Shown here: positions 1 to 5,923 of the stretch, one piece after another
How the letters are laid out: each line of letters begins with the position of its first letter
How positions within the stretch are numbered: position 1 is the stretch's first letter
NCBI GenBank assembly: GCA_031281765.1
Contig: JAITEX010000023.1
Coordinates: forward strand, 1-10,298
Length of the DNA: 10,298 nucleotides
Direction of reading: 5' to 3'
Origin: Eubacteriales Family XIII. Incertae Sedis bacterium
GTDB lineage: Bacteria > Bacillota > Clostridia > Peptostreptococcales > Anaerovoracaceae
Notes under the pieces: generated by a model
Seen by the model: only the letters and a program-made list of their open reading frames with translations
Databases searched by the model: none
Told to the model about the DNA's origin: nothing
Position numbers and translations under genes: made by a program

Positions 1-1075
1 TTCGGGCTTTATCGGCGCATTCGAATACTTTTGGAATACGTTCGCGTCCGCGAGAAGTGACATTCTCTTCATCGCCTGCGGCTCGGCCGCTTCGTGGATC
101 TCGAAAAAATTATTCAAAAACAGAGGCGGGCTGCACAATAGGGTAACGGGTCGCATATGGCTGAAGCCATTCACCTTGCGTGAATGCGAGGAATACCTCA
201 CGGCAAAACAGGGCGGATACGAACGATATGATATAGTCGAATGCTACATGGTGTTCGGTGGGATTCCCTACTATCTGGATTATATAGAGAAAAAGTATAG
301 CCTTGCGGTCAATATCGATAAAATGGTCTTTGAGGAGGGTGCGCCGCTGCGAAATGAATTTGAAGAGTTGTATGGTTCGCTGTTCGGTAAATCCGAACTG
401 TATATACGGGCGGTGGAAGCCTTAGGGACGAAAATGAAAGGTCTTACGCGTGATGAACTTGTGCGGGCGATAGGCTATCCCGACGGAAGCAAGGTCACGG
501 AAGTGTTGACCGACCTTGAATTGAGCGGGTTCATACGGAAATACAACGCTTATCCAAACAAGAAAAAGGGCTCTCTTTATCAGTTGATAGACCATTTTTC
601 CTTGTTCAGTTTATCATTCCTGCGCGGCGCCGAACCGACCGACCGTCATTTCTGGTCCGCTATGAGAAACACGCCAAAGTTGAACGCGTGGAGAGGTTAC
701 GCGTTTGAAATTGTTTGCCTCCGCCATATAGAACAGATAGAACAGGGGCTCGGTATTTCCGGCGTTCTGACGTGGGTGTCTTCGTGGCGCAGCCGGGACA
801 CAACAGACGGCGCCCAGATCGACCTCGTGATAGACCGCGGCGATAGGGTCGTCAACCTTTGTGAGATAAAATATGCCCAGAGCGAATATGTGATCGACAA
901 GGAGTATGCCGATAAGCTCAGGCGCAAGGCCGGCGTTTTCATGGAAGAGACGAAAGCGCGCCGGACGCCGTTTCTGACGATGATCACCACTTACGGGGTC
1001 AAACGCAACACATACTCCGGCATTATACGCACAGAGGTAACGATGGACGCATTGTTTGGACCCGCGCGGGAGTAA
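1..1075 (+). CDS. AAA-type ATPase with PD-(D/E)XK-like C-terminal domain (5' end outside window)
   Basis: The reading frame is open from base 2 to the TAA at 1073-1075 (357 residues visible) and runs off the left edge, so the true start and the Walker A and B motifs lie outside. A TTG at 176 is only an internal codon. Visible first is a sensor-1-like stretch (IACGSAASWISKKL, about residues 28-41), then NRVTGRIWLKPF, the Arg-rich segment and PF motif typical of the ATPase_2 (PF01637) group. A winged-helix-like middle follows. The C-terminal part carries QIDLVID (Asp about 274) and LCEIKY (Glu 288, Lys 290), the D...ExK arrangement of PD-(D/E)XK nucleases as found in DUF234 (PF03008) proteins. 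Known: these ATPases are widespread in archaea and anaerobic bacteria and their role is poorly defined. Inferred: a DNA-related ATPase. The stop is followed 10 nt later by a REP-like hairpin. Confidence 0.85.
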   Translation, partial: SGFIGAFEYFWNTFASARSDILFIACGSAASWISKKLFKNRGGLHNRVTGRIWLKPFTLRECEEYLTAKQGGYERYDIVECYMVFGGIPYYLDYIEKKYSLAVNIDKMVFEEGAPLRNEFEELYGSLFGKSELYIRAVEALGTKMKGLTRDELVRAIGYPDGSKVTEVLTDLELSGFIRKYNAYPNKKKGSLYQLIDHFSLFSLSFLRGAEPTDRHFWSAMRNTPKLNAWRGYAFEIVCLRHIEQIEQGLGISGVLTWVSSWRSRDTTDGAQIDLVIDRGDRVVNLCEIKYAQSEYVIDKEYADKLRRKAGVFMEETKARRTPFLTMITTYGVKRNTYSGIIRTEVTMDALFGPARE

Positions 1076-1084
1076 AGCCTCCCA

Positions 1085-1114
1085 GACCAAAAAGGGGACG
1101 GTTCATTTTTGGTC
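1085..1114 (+). repeat. REP-like repeat, copy 1 (single unit)
   Basis: Perfect 9-bp arms GACCAAAAA (1085-1093) and TTTTTGGTC (1106-1114) flank the 12-nt core GGGGACGGTTCA. The same core and inner arms recur at 4431-4460 and in the pairs at 5309-5356 and 5924-5974. It lies between the ATPase gene on the + strand and the end of the exporter operon on the - strand, so it could act as a two-way RNA hairpin. No transposase is in the window. Confidence 0.85.
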
Positions 1115-1221
1115 CGAGGATAAATAATCTACGTCACGGTCAACTAAAGCAGAGTTGTTGCAGATAGATGTAATCTCTATGTTGCTCATATGGCATTGCT
1201 CATATCTTGCCATTTCTCCCG

Positions 1222-2130
1222 TCAATCCCGGTTGTAAATATTCCGCACGATGTCCTCGATGTCGGGGCTTTTCACTTCGACATTGGCGATTTCGCCCTGG
1301 GCGCCTGCCTCAGCGATGACATCGGCGAGCTTGCGCGTGGCTGGGTCAAATGCTACGTCGAGCTTCTCGCGGCCGTCGGCAAAGGTGAACTCCGCGACGC
1401 TTTCGTTGCTGTACTTCGCCTTCAGCGCGTCGGCCGAACCGTCAAACAGCAATTCGCCCTTGGTGATCAATATAAGCCGCTTCGCCGTCGTGTCGAGGTC
1501 CTTCATGTCATGCGAAGTCAGGATGATGGTCGTGCCGTCGTTCTCGCTTCGTTCTTTGAAGAAGTCGCGGATGTTCTTCTTCGCGACCACATCAAGCCCG
1601 ATGGTCGGCTCGTCGAGGAACAAGACCTTCGGGTCGTGCAGCATGGACAGCGCGATTTCCGCGCGCATCCGCTGGCCGAGCGACAACTGCCGCACCGGAG
1701 TCGCGAAGAATTCCTCCATCTCCAGTAAATCCACGAATGCCTTGACATTCCTCTCATAGCGTTCCGTCGGTATCCGGTATATTTCCTTGTACAGGGCGAA
1801 TGTATCCGACATGGGTAGCTCCCACACCAACCGCGAGCGCTGCCCGAACACGACGCCGATATTCATCGCGTTCTCCTTGCGCTTCCGGTACGGCACAAGC
1901 CCGCAGCAGGTGACCTCTCCGGCGGTCGGGTAGAGAATGCCCGACATCATCTTGATGGTCGTGCTCTTGCCCGCGCCGTTCTCGCCGATGAAGCCGATAA
2001 ACTCGCCCGGCTCGATGTCAAAGGAAAGGTTCTTGACCGCCTCGATGAGCTTGGAACCCTTCTTCGTGTCCGCGTCTTTCGCGCGAACTTTGTATGTTTT
2101 TGAAACATCCTTTAAACTGATAATTAGCAT
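1222..2130 (-). CDS. ABC-2 exporter ATP-binding protein (COG4586 type)
   Basis: 302-residue cytoplasmic ATPase that would power the two membrane proteins encoded just upstream. All nucleotide-binding motifs are present: Walker A GENGAGKST (49-57), Q-loop Gln97 (VVFGQRS), signature LSLGQ (149-153), Walker B VLFLDEP (169-175) and the switch His207 (TSHD). The signature LSLGQRMRAEIA and the FGQRSRLVWELP stretch fit the COG4586 subgroup, which pairs with COG4587 and COG3694 permeases. The remaining C-terminal tail of about 80 residues is regulatory-type. The ATG at 2130 is chosen because AGGAGG stands 7 nt upstream and overlaps the stop codon of the permease gene before it, indicating one operon and coupled translation. 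The substrate is unknown; related systems are usually called drug or lipid exporters. Confidence 0.93.
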   Translation of the reverse strand: MLIISLKDVSKTYKVRAKDADTKKGSKLIEAVKNLSFDIEPGEFIGFIGENGAGKSTTIKMMSGILYPTAGEVTCCGLVPYRKRKENAMNIGVVFGQRSRLVWELPMSDTFALYKEIYRIPTERYERNVKAFVDLLEMEEFFATPVRQLSLGQRMRAEIALSMLHDPKVLFLDEPTIGLDVVAKKNIRDFFKERSENDGTTIILTSHDMKDLDTTAKRLILITKGELLFDGSADALKAKYSNESVAEFTFADGREKLDVAFDPATRKLADVIAEAGAQGEIANVEVKSPDIEDIVRNIYNRD

Positions 2131-2140
2131 CGGAAACCTC

Positions 2141-2944
2141 CTACGAACCCGTACTGTTATATCGTTTCAGACAGAAATTGAAGAACCACATCGCGAGCGC
2201 GAAGAAAGCAAACGCGATGAGCGGCGCAAGATACCTTATCGAACTGCCGAAGAACAGGTAGTCCTGCTTACCGATGATAGACTGCACCGGGAAGTAACCC
2301 ATCATCGCGTAGGGCAAAAAGAGCGTCATGATGAGTTGGATGACAAACGGTAAGATCGACAGCGGATATTTCGCCGTGTCCCTCAGGGCAAACACCATGT
2401 CACTCAAGCTGTCCACTTTTCGGATGATGAAAATTGGAGCGGTAGCAAACAATTCAAGCCCGGCATACACAGCCCCGCCGCAGGCAAGCCCGAGGAGCAG
2501 CTTCAGTATCTCGACCGGGCCGAAAGGCGTCCCCAACTTCCCGAACCCTATGCAGAGCAACACTGCCGCGAACAAGACATTGACAAGGCTTTGCAGATCC
2601 AACTCGCGAAAGCACAGGTACGGCAAGGTGCGGAGCGGCTTTGTCAGCACATCGTCAAAGGTACCGTCCCGTACTTCCTTCCACGCTTTCACCGCAGCAT
2701 GTCCTATAAAAAAACCTCCTAACGAGAAACCCATCAGGTTCATCGCGAACAGCAGCATGATCTCATACGGATTCCACCCTCCCATCGTCCGGAATGCGTA
2801 AATCATGACCCAAATCAGCGCGAAGTCCACAAAGAAATATGCCACCAGCGCGACGCTGTTGATTACAAAGGAGGCTTTAAACATCCACATCTTTTTGATA
2901 TGCATCTTCGAATATGCCCATCCGATACGCAGATAATGTTCCAC
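2141..2944 (-). CDS. ABC-2 exporter permease, second subunit (DUF990-like)
   Basis: Integral membrane protein of 267 residues with about six hydrophobic segments. The start is placed at the GTG at 2944, giving VEHYLRIGWAYSKMHIKKMW: a GGAGGG stands 7 nt upstream. A longer reading from 3037 would overlap the preceding gene and adds a Cys/Gly-rich segment unlike a permease N-terminus. The sequence KAWKEVRDGTFDDVLTKPL is the conserved cytoplasmic loop of ABC-2 permeases of the PF06182 kind (compare the NDDVQDGSIVERLTVPI loop of the neighbour), and probably touches the ATPase. It would form a heterodimeric channel with the product of the gene ending at 2949. The stop codon overlaps the ribosome-binding site of the ATPase gene. 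Confidence 0.87.
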   Translation of the reverse strand: MEHYLRIGWAYSKMHIKKMWMFKASFVINSVALVAYFFVDFALIWVMIYAFRTMGGWNPYEIMLLFAMNLMGFSLGGFFIGHAAVKAWKEVRDGTFDDVLTKPLRTLPYLCFRELDLQSLVNVLFAAVLLCIGFGKLGTPFGPVEILKLLLGLACGGAVYAGLELFATAPIFIIRKVDSLSDMVFALRDTAKYPLSILPFVIQLIMTLFLPYAMMGYFPVQSIIGKQDYLFFGSSIRYLAPLIAFAFFALAMWFFNFCLKRYNSTGS

Positions 2945-2957
2945 GCCGCTACCCTCC
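2945..2957 (-). promoter_or_regulatory. Shine-Dalgarno site deciding the GTG start of the second permease
   Basis: On the - strand GGAGGG (2957-2952) encodes the last two glycines of the upstream permease and is followed at once by its TAG stop (2951-2949) and, after 7 nt in all, by GTG at 2944. This packing supports the short start of the second permease and translational coupling between the two subunits. Confidence 0.7.
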
Positions 2958-3743
2958 GTTGACAAAGAGGCGTCTGCGCCCCCGCAACCATAATAGCAGG
3001 GCGAGGGCGCACAGCCCCGCCGCCCATGCCGCCGCAAAACACAGCTCCGCCGGTATCTGTTCCGGCGGCGTCTTGCCCATCAGGATTGAGATGGGCTCGA
3101 AGACCACATACCGAAACGGAAGGAATCGTCCCGCCGTTTCCAACCAATTCGGGAAAAACCACATCGGCACAAGCGCTCCGGAAAACAGCTGCCATATCAG
3201 CGCAGTAACGACCACCAGAAAATAGGAGTTTTTGAGCCATAATACGGTCAGCCCCATGATAAAACCGTACCCTGTCATGATTGCGAACGCGAGGACGCCG
3301 GCGACAAAGGCGGCAAGGATGTCCAACGGATCAACGCTGATTCGCACCCCGAATAGAAGAGCGGCGGGCAGGACAACCGGGAGTATCTGCGTCAGGAAGG
3401 TAGCTGGTTTTGCGGCAAGCGTACGCCATATATAATAGCGGCCAAAACCGATTGGCACGGTCAGCCGTTCGACGATGCTACCGTCCTGAACGTCGTCATT
3501 TATCCAAAACATAAGGTCATAATCGCCCACCAACAATGACATCATCAGAGACAACACCGTATACGTCAACATATCACTGAGTGCAATGCCCATCACCTCG
3601 GTCCGACCTATGTACAGTCCCTTCCAAACCATAACCTGCAATATAAGTCGGGTAATCTGGAACAGAATACCGGAGAAAAAGTCGACGCGGAACGAAAGTC
3701 CCATTTTTATATTGTTTATGCACATCCGTTTGTACAGGTTCAC
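2949..3743 (-). CDS. ABC-2 exporter permease, first subunit (DUF990-like)
   Basis: 264-residue membrane protein with about six hydrophobic segments and a positively charged end (RGRRRLFVNGG). The loop DDVQDGSIVERLTVPIG (about residues 83-99) matches the conserved cytoplasmic loop of PF06182 ABC-2 permeases, and the second permease of the operon has the equivalent KEVRDGTFDDVLTKPL. The start is a GTG at 3743 with GGGGA about 6 nt upstream. It is the first intact gene of the three-gene exporter and lies 58 bp downstream of the ABC exporter remnant, apparently sharing its promoter. Function is inferred as export of a hydrophobic compound. The substrate cannot be named. Confidence 0.87.
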   Translation of the reverse strand: MNLYKRMCINNIKMGLSFRVDFFSGILFQITRLILQVMVWKGLYIGRTEVMGIALSDMLTYTVLSLMMSLLVGDYDLMFWINDDVQDGSIVERLTVPIGFGRYYIWRTLAAKPATFLTQILPVVLPAALLFGVRISVDPLDILAAFVAGVLAFAIMTGYGFIMGLTVLWLKNSYFLVVVTALIWQLFSGALVPMWFFPNWLETAGRFLPFRYVVFEPISILMGKTPPEQIPAELCFAAAWAAGLCALALLLWLRGRRRLFVNGG

Positions 3744-3801
3744 AGCTTCCCCTTTTTGCCCCCGCTTTTGTCCTATCCTTTATCTTGAATGAATGCGGCG
3801 C

Positions 3802-4046
3802 CTATTTTACGTAGTTTTCCGCTTGCTTGGTGAACATCTCGCAGTATGTGCCGTTCAAGGCCATAAGCTCGTCATGCGTCCCTATTTCCTTAATTGCCCC
3901 GTCGTCGACTAAGACGATCCTGTCCGCGTCGCGTATTGTTGAGAGCCTATGGGCGACATGGAAAGGATATGTGTGACAACATACAGCTTGCCGTATTTCC
4001 AACATGGCTTGACGAGCCAAACCAGATTTTTGATGGCTTTGATCAT
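3802..4046 (-). pseudogene. Remnant of an MsbA/MdlB-type ABC exporter with a large internal deletion
   Basis: Two ends of one gene family are joined out of frame. From ATG at 4046, with AAGGAG 9 nt upstream, the frame reads MIKAIKNLVWLVKPCWKYGK and on to about THILSM, which looks like the amphipathic start and first membrane helix of an ABC exporter half-transporter. After about 3955-3975 the family sequence continues in another frame: VAHRLSTIRDADRIVLVDDG, then IKEIGTHDELMALNGTYCEM, ending at TAA 3802-3804. That is the H-loop and C-terminal end of the ATPase domain. Everything between (the rest of the membrane domain, Walker A, signature, Walker B), normally about 500 residues, is gone. A GTG at 4053 keeps the C-terminal frame open for 83 codons, but its first 30 residues resemble nothing. 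The remnant sits between the promoter and the intact permease genes. Confidence 0.75.
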
Positions 4047-4109
4047 TGGTCACCGCTCCTTCCGCTTTGCTATTCTCTCCTGGACGATTTCCCTAACTTA
4101 TCATGCGGT

Positions 4110-4134
4110 ATACATATATGACAAATGTATATGT
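4110..4134. promoter_or_regulatory. Candidate operator (inverted repeat) for the exporter operon
   Basis: Two overlapping inverted repeats share one centre: ATACAT (4110-4115) with ATGTAT (4125-4130), and ACATATA (4112-4118) with TATATGT (4128-4134). Each has a 9-nt spacer. It lies just after the predicted transcription start of the - strand promoter at 4145-4173, a usual place for a repressor to block transcription. PadR- or MarR-type regulators often control such exporters, but no regulator gene is in the window. AT-rich DNA yields such repeats by chance, so confidence is low. Confidence 0.35.
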
Positions 4135-4144
4135 GCAAAAATTT

Positions 4145-4173
4145 ATTATATCATGCGGCGCCACACGAATCAA
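4145..4173 (-). promoter_or_regulatory. Sigma-A-like promoter for the ABC exporter remnant and permease operon
   Basis: On the - strand TTGATT (4173-4168), a 17-nt spacer and a perfect TATAAT (4150-4145) are found. It points at the exporter remnant, whose ATG is about 100 nt further on, and no other promoter of this quality was seen before the permease genes. Confidence 0.6.
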
Positions 4174-4378
4174 CGCGTGCGCGCGGGAAAAATAATTTAG
4201 CCAATACGCTTTTTTTCAGTTGAAGATTTTTTTCGCTGTAAGCATAAATCTTACTTTTTTATACTATCATATATGATACTATTGTTAAGTCTCTATATTT
4301 TACATAAATATAATTATATAGAATCATAGCTCAATCGTAGCCTACAGGGAAAGCGGACAGCAAATGGCGTTCAACTAT

Positions 4379-4418
4379 CTGCGCGAAATGACGACATTTG
4401 CTGCGCGAAATGACGACA
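4379..4418 (+). repeat. Tandem 18-bp direct repeat
   Basis: CTGCGCGAAATGACGACA occurs at 4379-4396 and again, without mismatch, at 4401-4418 (period 22). It lies inside a short open frame beginning at ATG 4364 that has no recognisable product and runs through the REP-like unit, so I do not call that frame a gene. Confidence 0.8.
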
Positions 4419-4430
4419 CCATGATAGAAG

Positions 4431-4460
4431 GCCAAAAAGGGGACGGTTCATTTTTGGTCC
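4431..4460 (+). repeat. REP-like repeat, copy 2 (single unit)
   Basis: Same orientation as copy 1: arms CCAAAAA (4432-4438) and TTTTTGG (4451-4457) around GGGGACGGTTCA. The arms extend by a G-T and a G-C pair. It lies 12 bp after the tandem 18-bp repeat and directly before a possible gene-end remnant. Confidence 0.85.
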
Positions 4461-4570
4461 GGTTCCGTACTCAACAATTAGATAAGGCTTTCGGCGCTCA
4501 GGGCGAATTGGCGGCGCTGATGAACCGTAGTGAGAAGCTGCGAAACAGCGGCAATAGTGAGGGGGATTGA
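4461..4570 (+). pseudogene. Possible 3' end of a lost gene upstream of the aldo/keto reductase
   Basis: After the REP-like unit a frame continues as LDKAFGAQGELAALMNRSEK and LRNSGNSEGD to a TGA at 4568-4570, one base before the ATG of the aldo/keto reductase, an arrangement typical of coupled operon genes. The helical, Glu/Arg-rich sequence reads like a real protein C-terminus. Upstream of the repeat the frame holds only repeat-derived residues, so the 5' part would be missing. I do not recognise the family. It may equally be chance coding in a leader. Confidence 0.3.
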
Positions 4571-4571
4571 A

Positions 4572-5318
4572 ATGCAATACCGTGCCGACCCGAAATCGGG
4601 AAATAAGCTGTCCGTACTGGGATTCGGCTGTATGCGTTTCCCGCGCGGGATAAACATCGATGTTACCAAAAGCGAAAAACTGGTGCTTCAGGCAATCGAG
4701 CAGGGGGTCAATTACTTCGATACCGCCTATGCCTACGGCGGCAGCGAGGAGGTACTCGGCGAGATTCTTCATAAAAACAACGTACGCAGCAAAGTCTTTA
4801 TCGCCACAAAACTGCCCCACGGCAAATGCAAGAGCTATGAGGATTTCGATCGCCTGTTTGACGAGCAGCTCAGGCGGCTGAAAACCGACTATATCGACTA
4901 CTACCTGATTCACAATGTTCCCGACAGGGCGGCGTGGAACGCGGTTACGGCTATTGGCATCGAACGATGGCTCGCGGAGAAAAAAACGGACGGGCAGATT
5001 CGCCACATCGGTTTTTCGTTTCACGGCACGCAGGCGGCATTCCTTGAATTACTCGAAGTATACCCGTGGGAGTTCTGCCAAATCCAATATAATTATATGA
5101 ACGAGAATTATCAGGCTGGACGGTCCGGCCTGCAAAAGGCCCATGAAAAGGGCCTCCCGGTCATCATTATGGAACCGCTGCTCGGAGGGCGGCTCGCAAA
5201 CGACGTGCCGAAAAAGGCCGTAAAGCTGTTTCACGAGGCGGACCCCGGACTTACCCCCGCCGCCTGGGCGATGAGATGGCTGTGGAACCAACCGGAGGTG
5301 ACCGGCGGCAAAGGGTGA
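4572..5318 (+). pseudogene. Aldo/keto reductase (ferredoxin-domain type), 3'-truncated
   Basis: 248 residues from ATG 4572 (GAGGGGG about 8 nt upstream; a GTG at 4530 would add a leader without family features). LGFGCMRFP (16-24), FDTAYAYGGSE (49-59), ATKLP (78-82) and YLIHN (111-115) are the AKR signature, giving Asp50, Tyr55, Lys80 and His114 as the catalytic tetrad. EPLLGGRLA (201-209) is part of the cofactor site. Full-length members of this branch are about 370-390 residues, end the barrel with a helix and strand after RWLWNQPEVT, and carry a C-terminal 4Fe-4S domain. Here the family sequence stops after PEVT (244) and four residues (GGKG) and a TGA follow, inside the degenerate arm of REP-like copy 3. 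The barrel end and Fe-S domain are absent downstream, so the product is unlikely to be active. Confidence 0.8.
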
Positions 5319-5356
5319 CGGTATTTCAGGCCAAAAATGAACCGTCTCCTTTTTGG
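5309..5356. repeat. REP-like repeat, copy 3 (head-to-head pair, left arm degenerate)
   Basis: The right unit (5331-5356) is the reverse complement of the consensus with one change in the core (GGAGACGG in place of GGGGACGG on the - strand). The left part, CAAAGGGTGACGGTATTTC at 5309-5327, is a decayed copy in the opposite orientation, so the pair can fold back on itself. The TGA of the truncated aldo/keto reductase (5316-5318) is part of the left arm. The pair forms the left border of the toxin-antitoxin-like module. Confidence 0.7.
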
Positions 5357-5368
5357 TTACGATGGCGC

Positions 5369-5397
5369 TTGCGATGAAAAAACATATCTGATATAGT
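5369..5397 (+). promoter_or_regulatory. Candidate promoter giving a leaderless toxin-like mRNA
   Basis: TTGCGA (5369-5374), a 17-nt spacer and TATAGT (5392-5397) precede the ATG at 5404. With the usual 6-nt gap after the -10 box, transcription would begin at 5404 itself, the A of the ATG. No Shine-Dalgarno site is visible before that ATG, which fits a leaderless message. Confidence 0.5.
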
Positions 5398-5403
5398 TAT
5401 TTT

Positions 5404-5652
5404 ATGAGCAATGTTCGAATCAATAAATCCGCGCTGAAGCACGGCATAGCAGAAGAAGATATTCGCGCAGCTCTTGCAAATTTTATTTACGAGGACCCGA
5501 TTACCGGAGAGGAAAACAAATTTCTGGCTGTCGGATTCGACAGAAGCGGCAATTTAATTGAGCTTATCTATGAATATGTTGAAGATAAAACTATTCATGT
5601 GTTCCATGCGATGAAATGCCGCAAAGCCGTTCTTGAACTGTTCGAGAGATGA
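5404..5652 (+). CDS. Small BrnT-like protein, putative toxin of a toxin-antitoxin pair
   Basis: 82 residues. Visible features are a SALKHGI segment (about 9-15) followed by a helix (EEDIRAALANFIY), an acidic turn and then three strand-like stretches: NKFLAVGFD, NLIELIYEY and KTIHVFHAMKCRKAVLELF. This order and the KHGI, D-R-x-G-N-L and HAM motifs resemble the BrnT/RelE-like ribonuclease fold and a family of small proteins often annotated as hypothetical or BrnT-like toxins, normally 75-100 residues. The classical BrnT motif residues are only partly present, so the assignment is by overall pattern. The gene is followed after 18 bp by a small helical protein fitting an antitoxin. The start lacks a Shine-Dalgarno site and may be leaderless. 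The module stands between two REP-like pairs. Confidence 0.6.
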   Translation: MSNVRINKSALKHGIAEEDIRAALANFIYEDPITGEENKFLAVGFDRSGNLIELIYEYVEDKTIHVFHAMKCRKAVLELFER

Positions 5653-5670
5653 GAAAGTATGTGAACCAAA

Positions 5671-5898
5671 ATGATGAATGACCAGGAAGCGGCGGCATAC
5701 GCCGAAAAGTTTGAAAATAATATACCTTCTGTTCGACGTGGAGAGGGTGGCCCGCTTACGCGTGAACGAGACCAGGCGCTTTTGGAGTTTCTTGACAGTT
5801 TTTCGGCTCAATACATTCGAGCAAAGGCAAACGCCACAAGCAAATCCGCGTCAGAGGTAATCAGCGACTTGGTGCACAAGGAACTTGCATCGGCGTGA
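5671..5898 (+). CDS. Small helical protein, putative antitoxin
   Basis: 75 residues from ATG 5671 (a second ATG follows directly). GAGAAAG at 5651-5657 is a weak and rather distant ribosome-binding site, so translation may depend on the preceding gene 18 bp upstream. The N-terminal half is charged and probably flexible (RRGEGGPLTRERDQ, about 22-35). The C-terminal half is helical and ends SASEVISDLVHKEL (about 59-72), which looks like the second helix of a ribbon-helix-helix antitoxin that binds DNA as a dimer. Such proteins neutralise BrnT-like toxins and repress their own promoter. I recognise the pattern, not a specific family. A GC-rich short inverted repeat and then REP-like copy 4 follow the stop. 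Confidence 0.55.
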   Translation: MMNDQEAAAYAEKFENNIPSVRRGEGGPLTRERDQALLEFLDSFSAQYIRAKANATSKSASEVISDLVHKELASA

Positions 5899-5923
5899 TT
5901 TCCCCGCGGGAACAGGGAGACGG

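Larger units (their letters stand above)
4054..4363. other. AT-rich intergenic region with divergent control signals
   Basis: No gene is supported here. It holds the exporter promoter and inverted repeat on the - strand (4110-4173). A 9-bp direct repeat ATCATGCGG occurs at 4100-4108 and 4150-4158. Two competing short hairpins lie at 4223-4254, followed by T6 at 4255-4260. There is a perfect 14-bp palindrome TATCATATATGATA at 4265-4278, and a TATAAT at 4309-4314 on the + strand without a convincing -35. Base composition is strikingly AT-rich compared with the genes on both sides. Confidence 0.6.

Noticed and set aside
1061..1070. Palindrome CCCGCGCGGG, seen again at 4640-4649
   Set aside because: Both copies lie in coding sequence with no shared context; likely chance in GC-rich codons.
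614..1090. Long open frames opposite the AAA-type ATPase gene
   Set aside because: Shadows of the real gene: the + strand frame has clear ATPase and D...ExK motifs, the opposite frames have no family features.
1182..1205. Direct repeat TTGCTCATAT (1182-1191, 1196-1205) and weak TGGCA/TGCCA hairpin after the exporter operon
   Set aside because: Too short, with no T-run, to support a terminator or other element.
1207..1759. Open frames on the + strand opposite the exporter ATPase
   Set aside because: The - strand has all ABC motifs in order and a strong ribosome-binding site; the + strand frames are composition artefacts.
2945..3037. N-terminal extension of the second permease to ATG 3037
   Set aside because: It overlaps the upstream permease by about 90 bp and is Cys/Gly-rich. 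GTG 2944 has an ideal Shine-Dalgarno site.
4282..4314. + strand promoter TTGTTA ... TATAAT
   Set aside because: The spacing is 21 nt, and no well-supported gene follows closely; AT-rich sequence gives such boxes by chance.
4371..5024. 217-codon open frame on the - strand over the aldo/keto reductase
   Set aside because: It runs through the REP-like unit and tandem repeat and lies opposite an evident aldo/keto reductase; no protein-like features.
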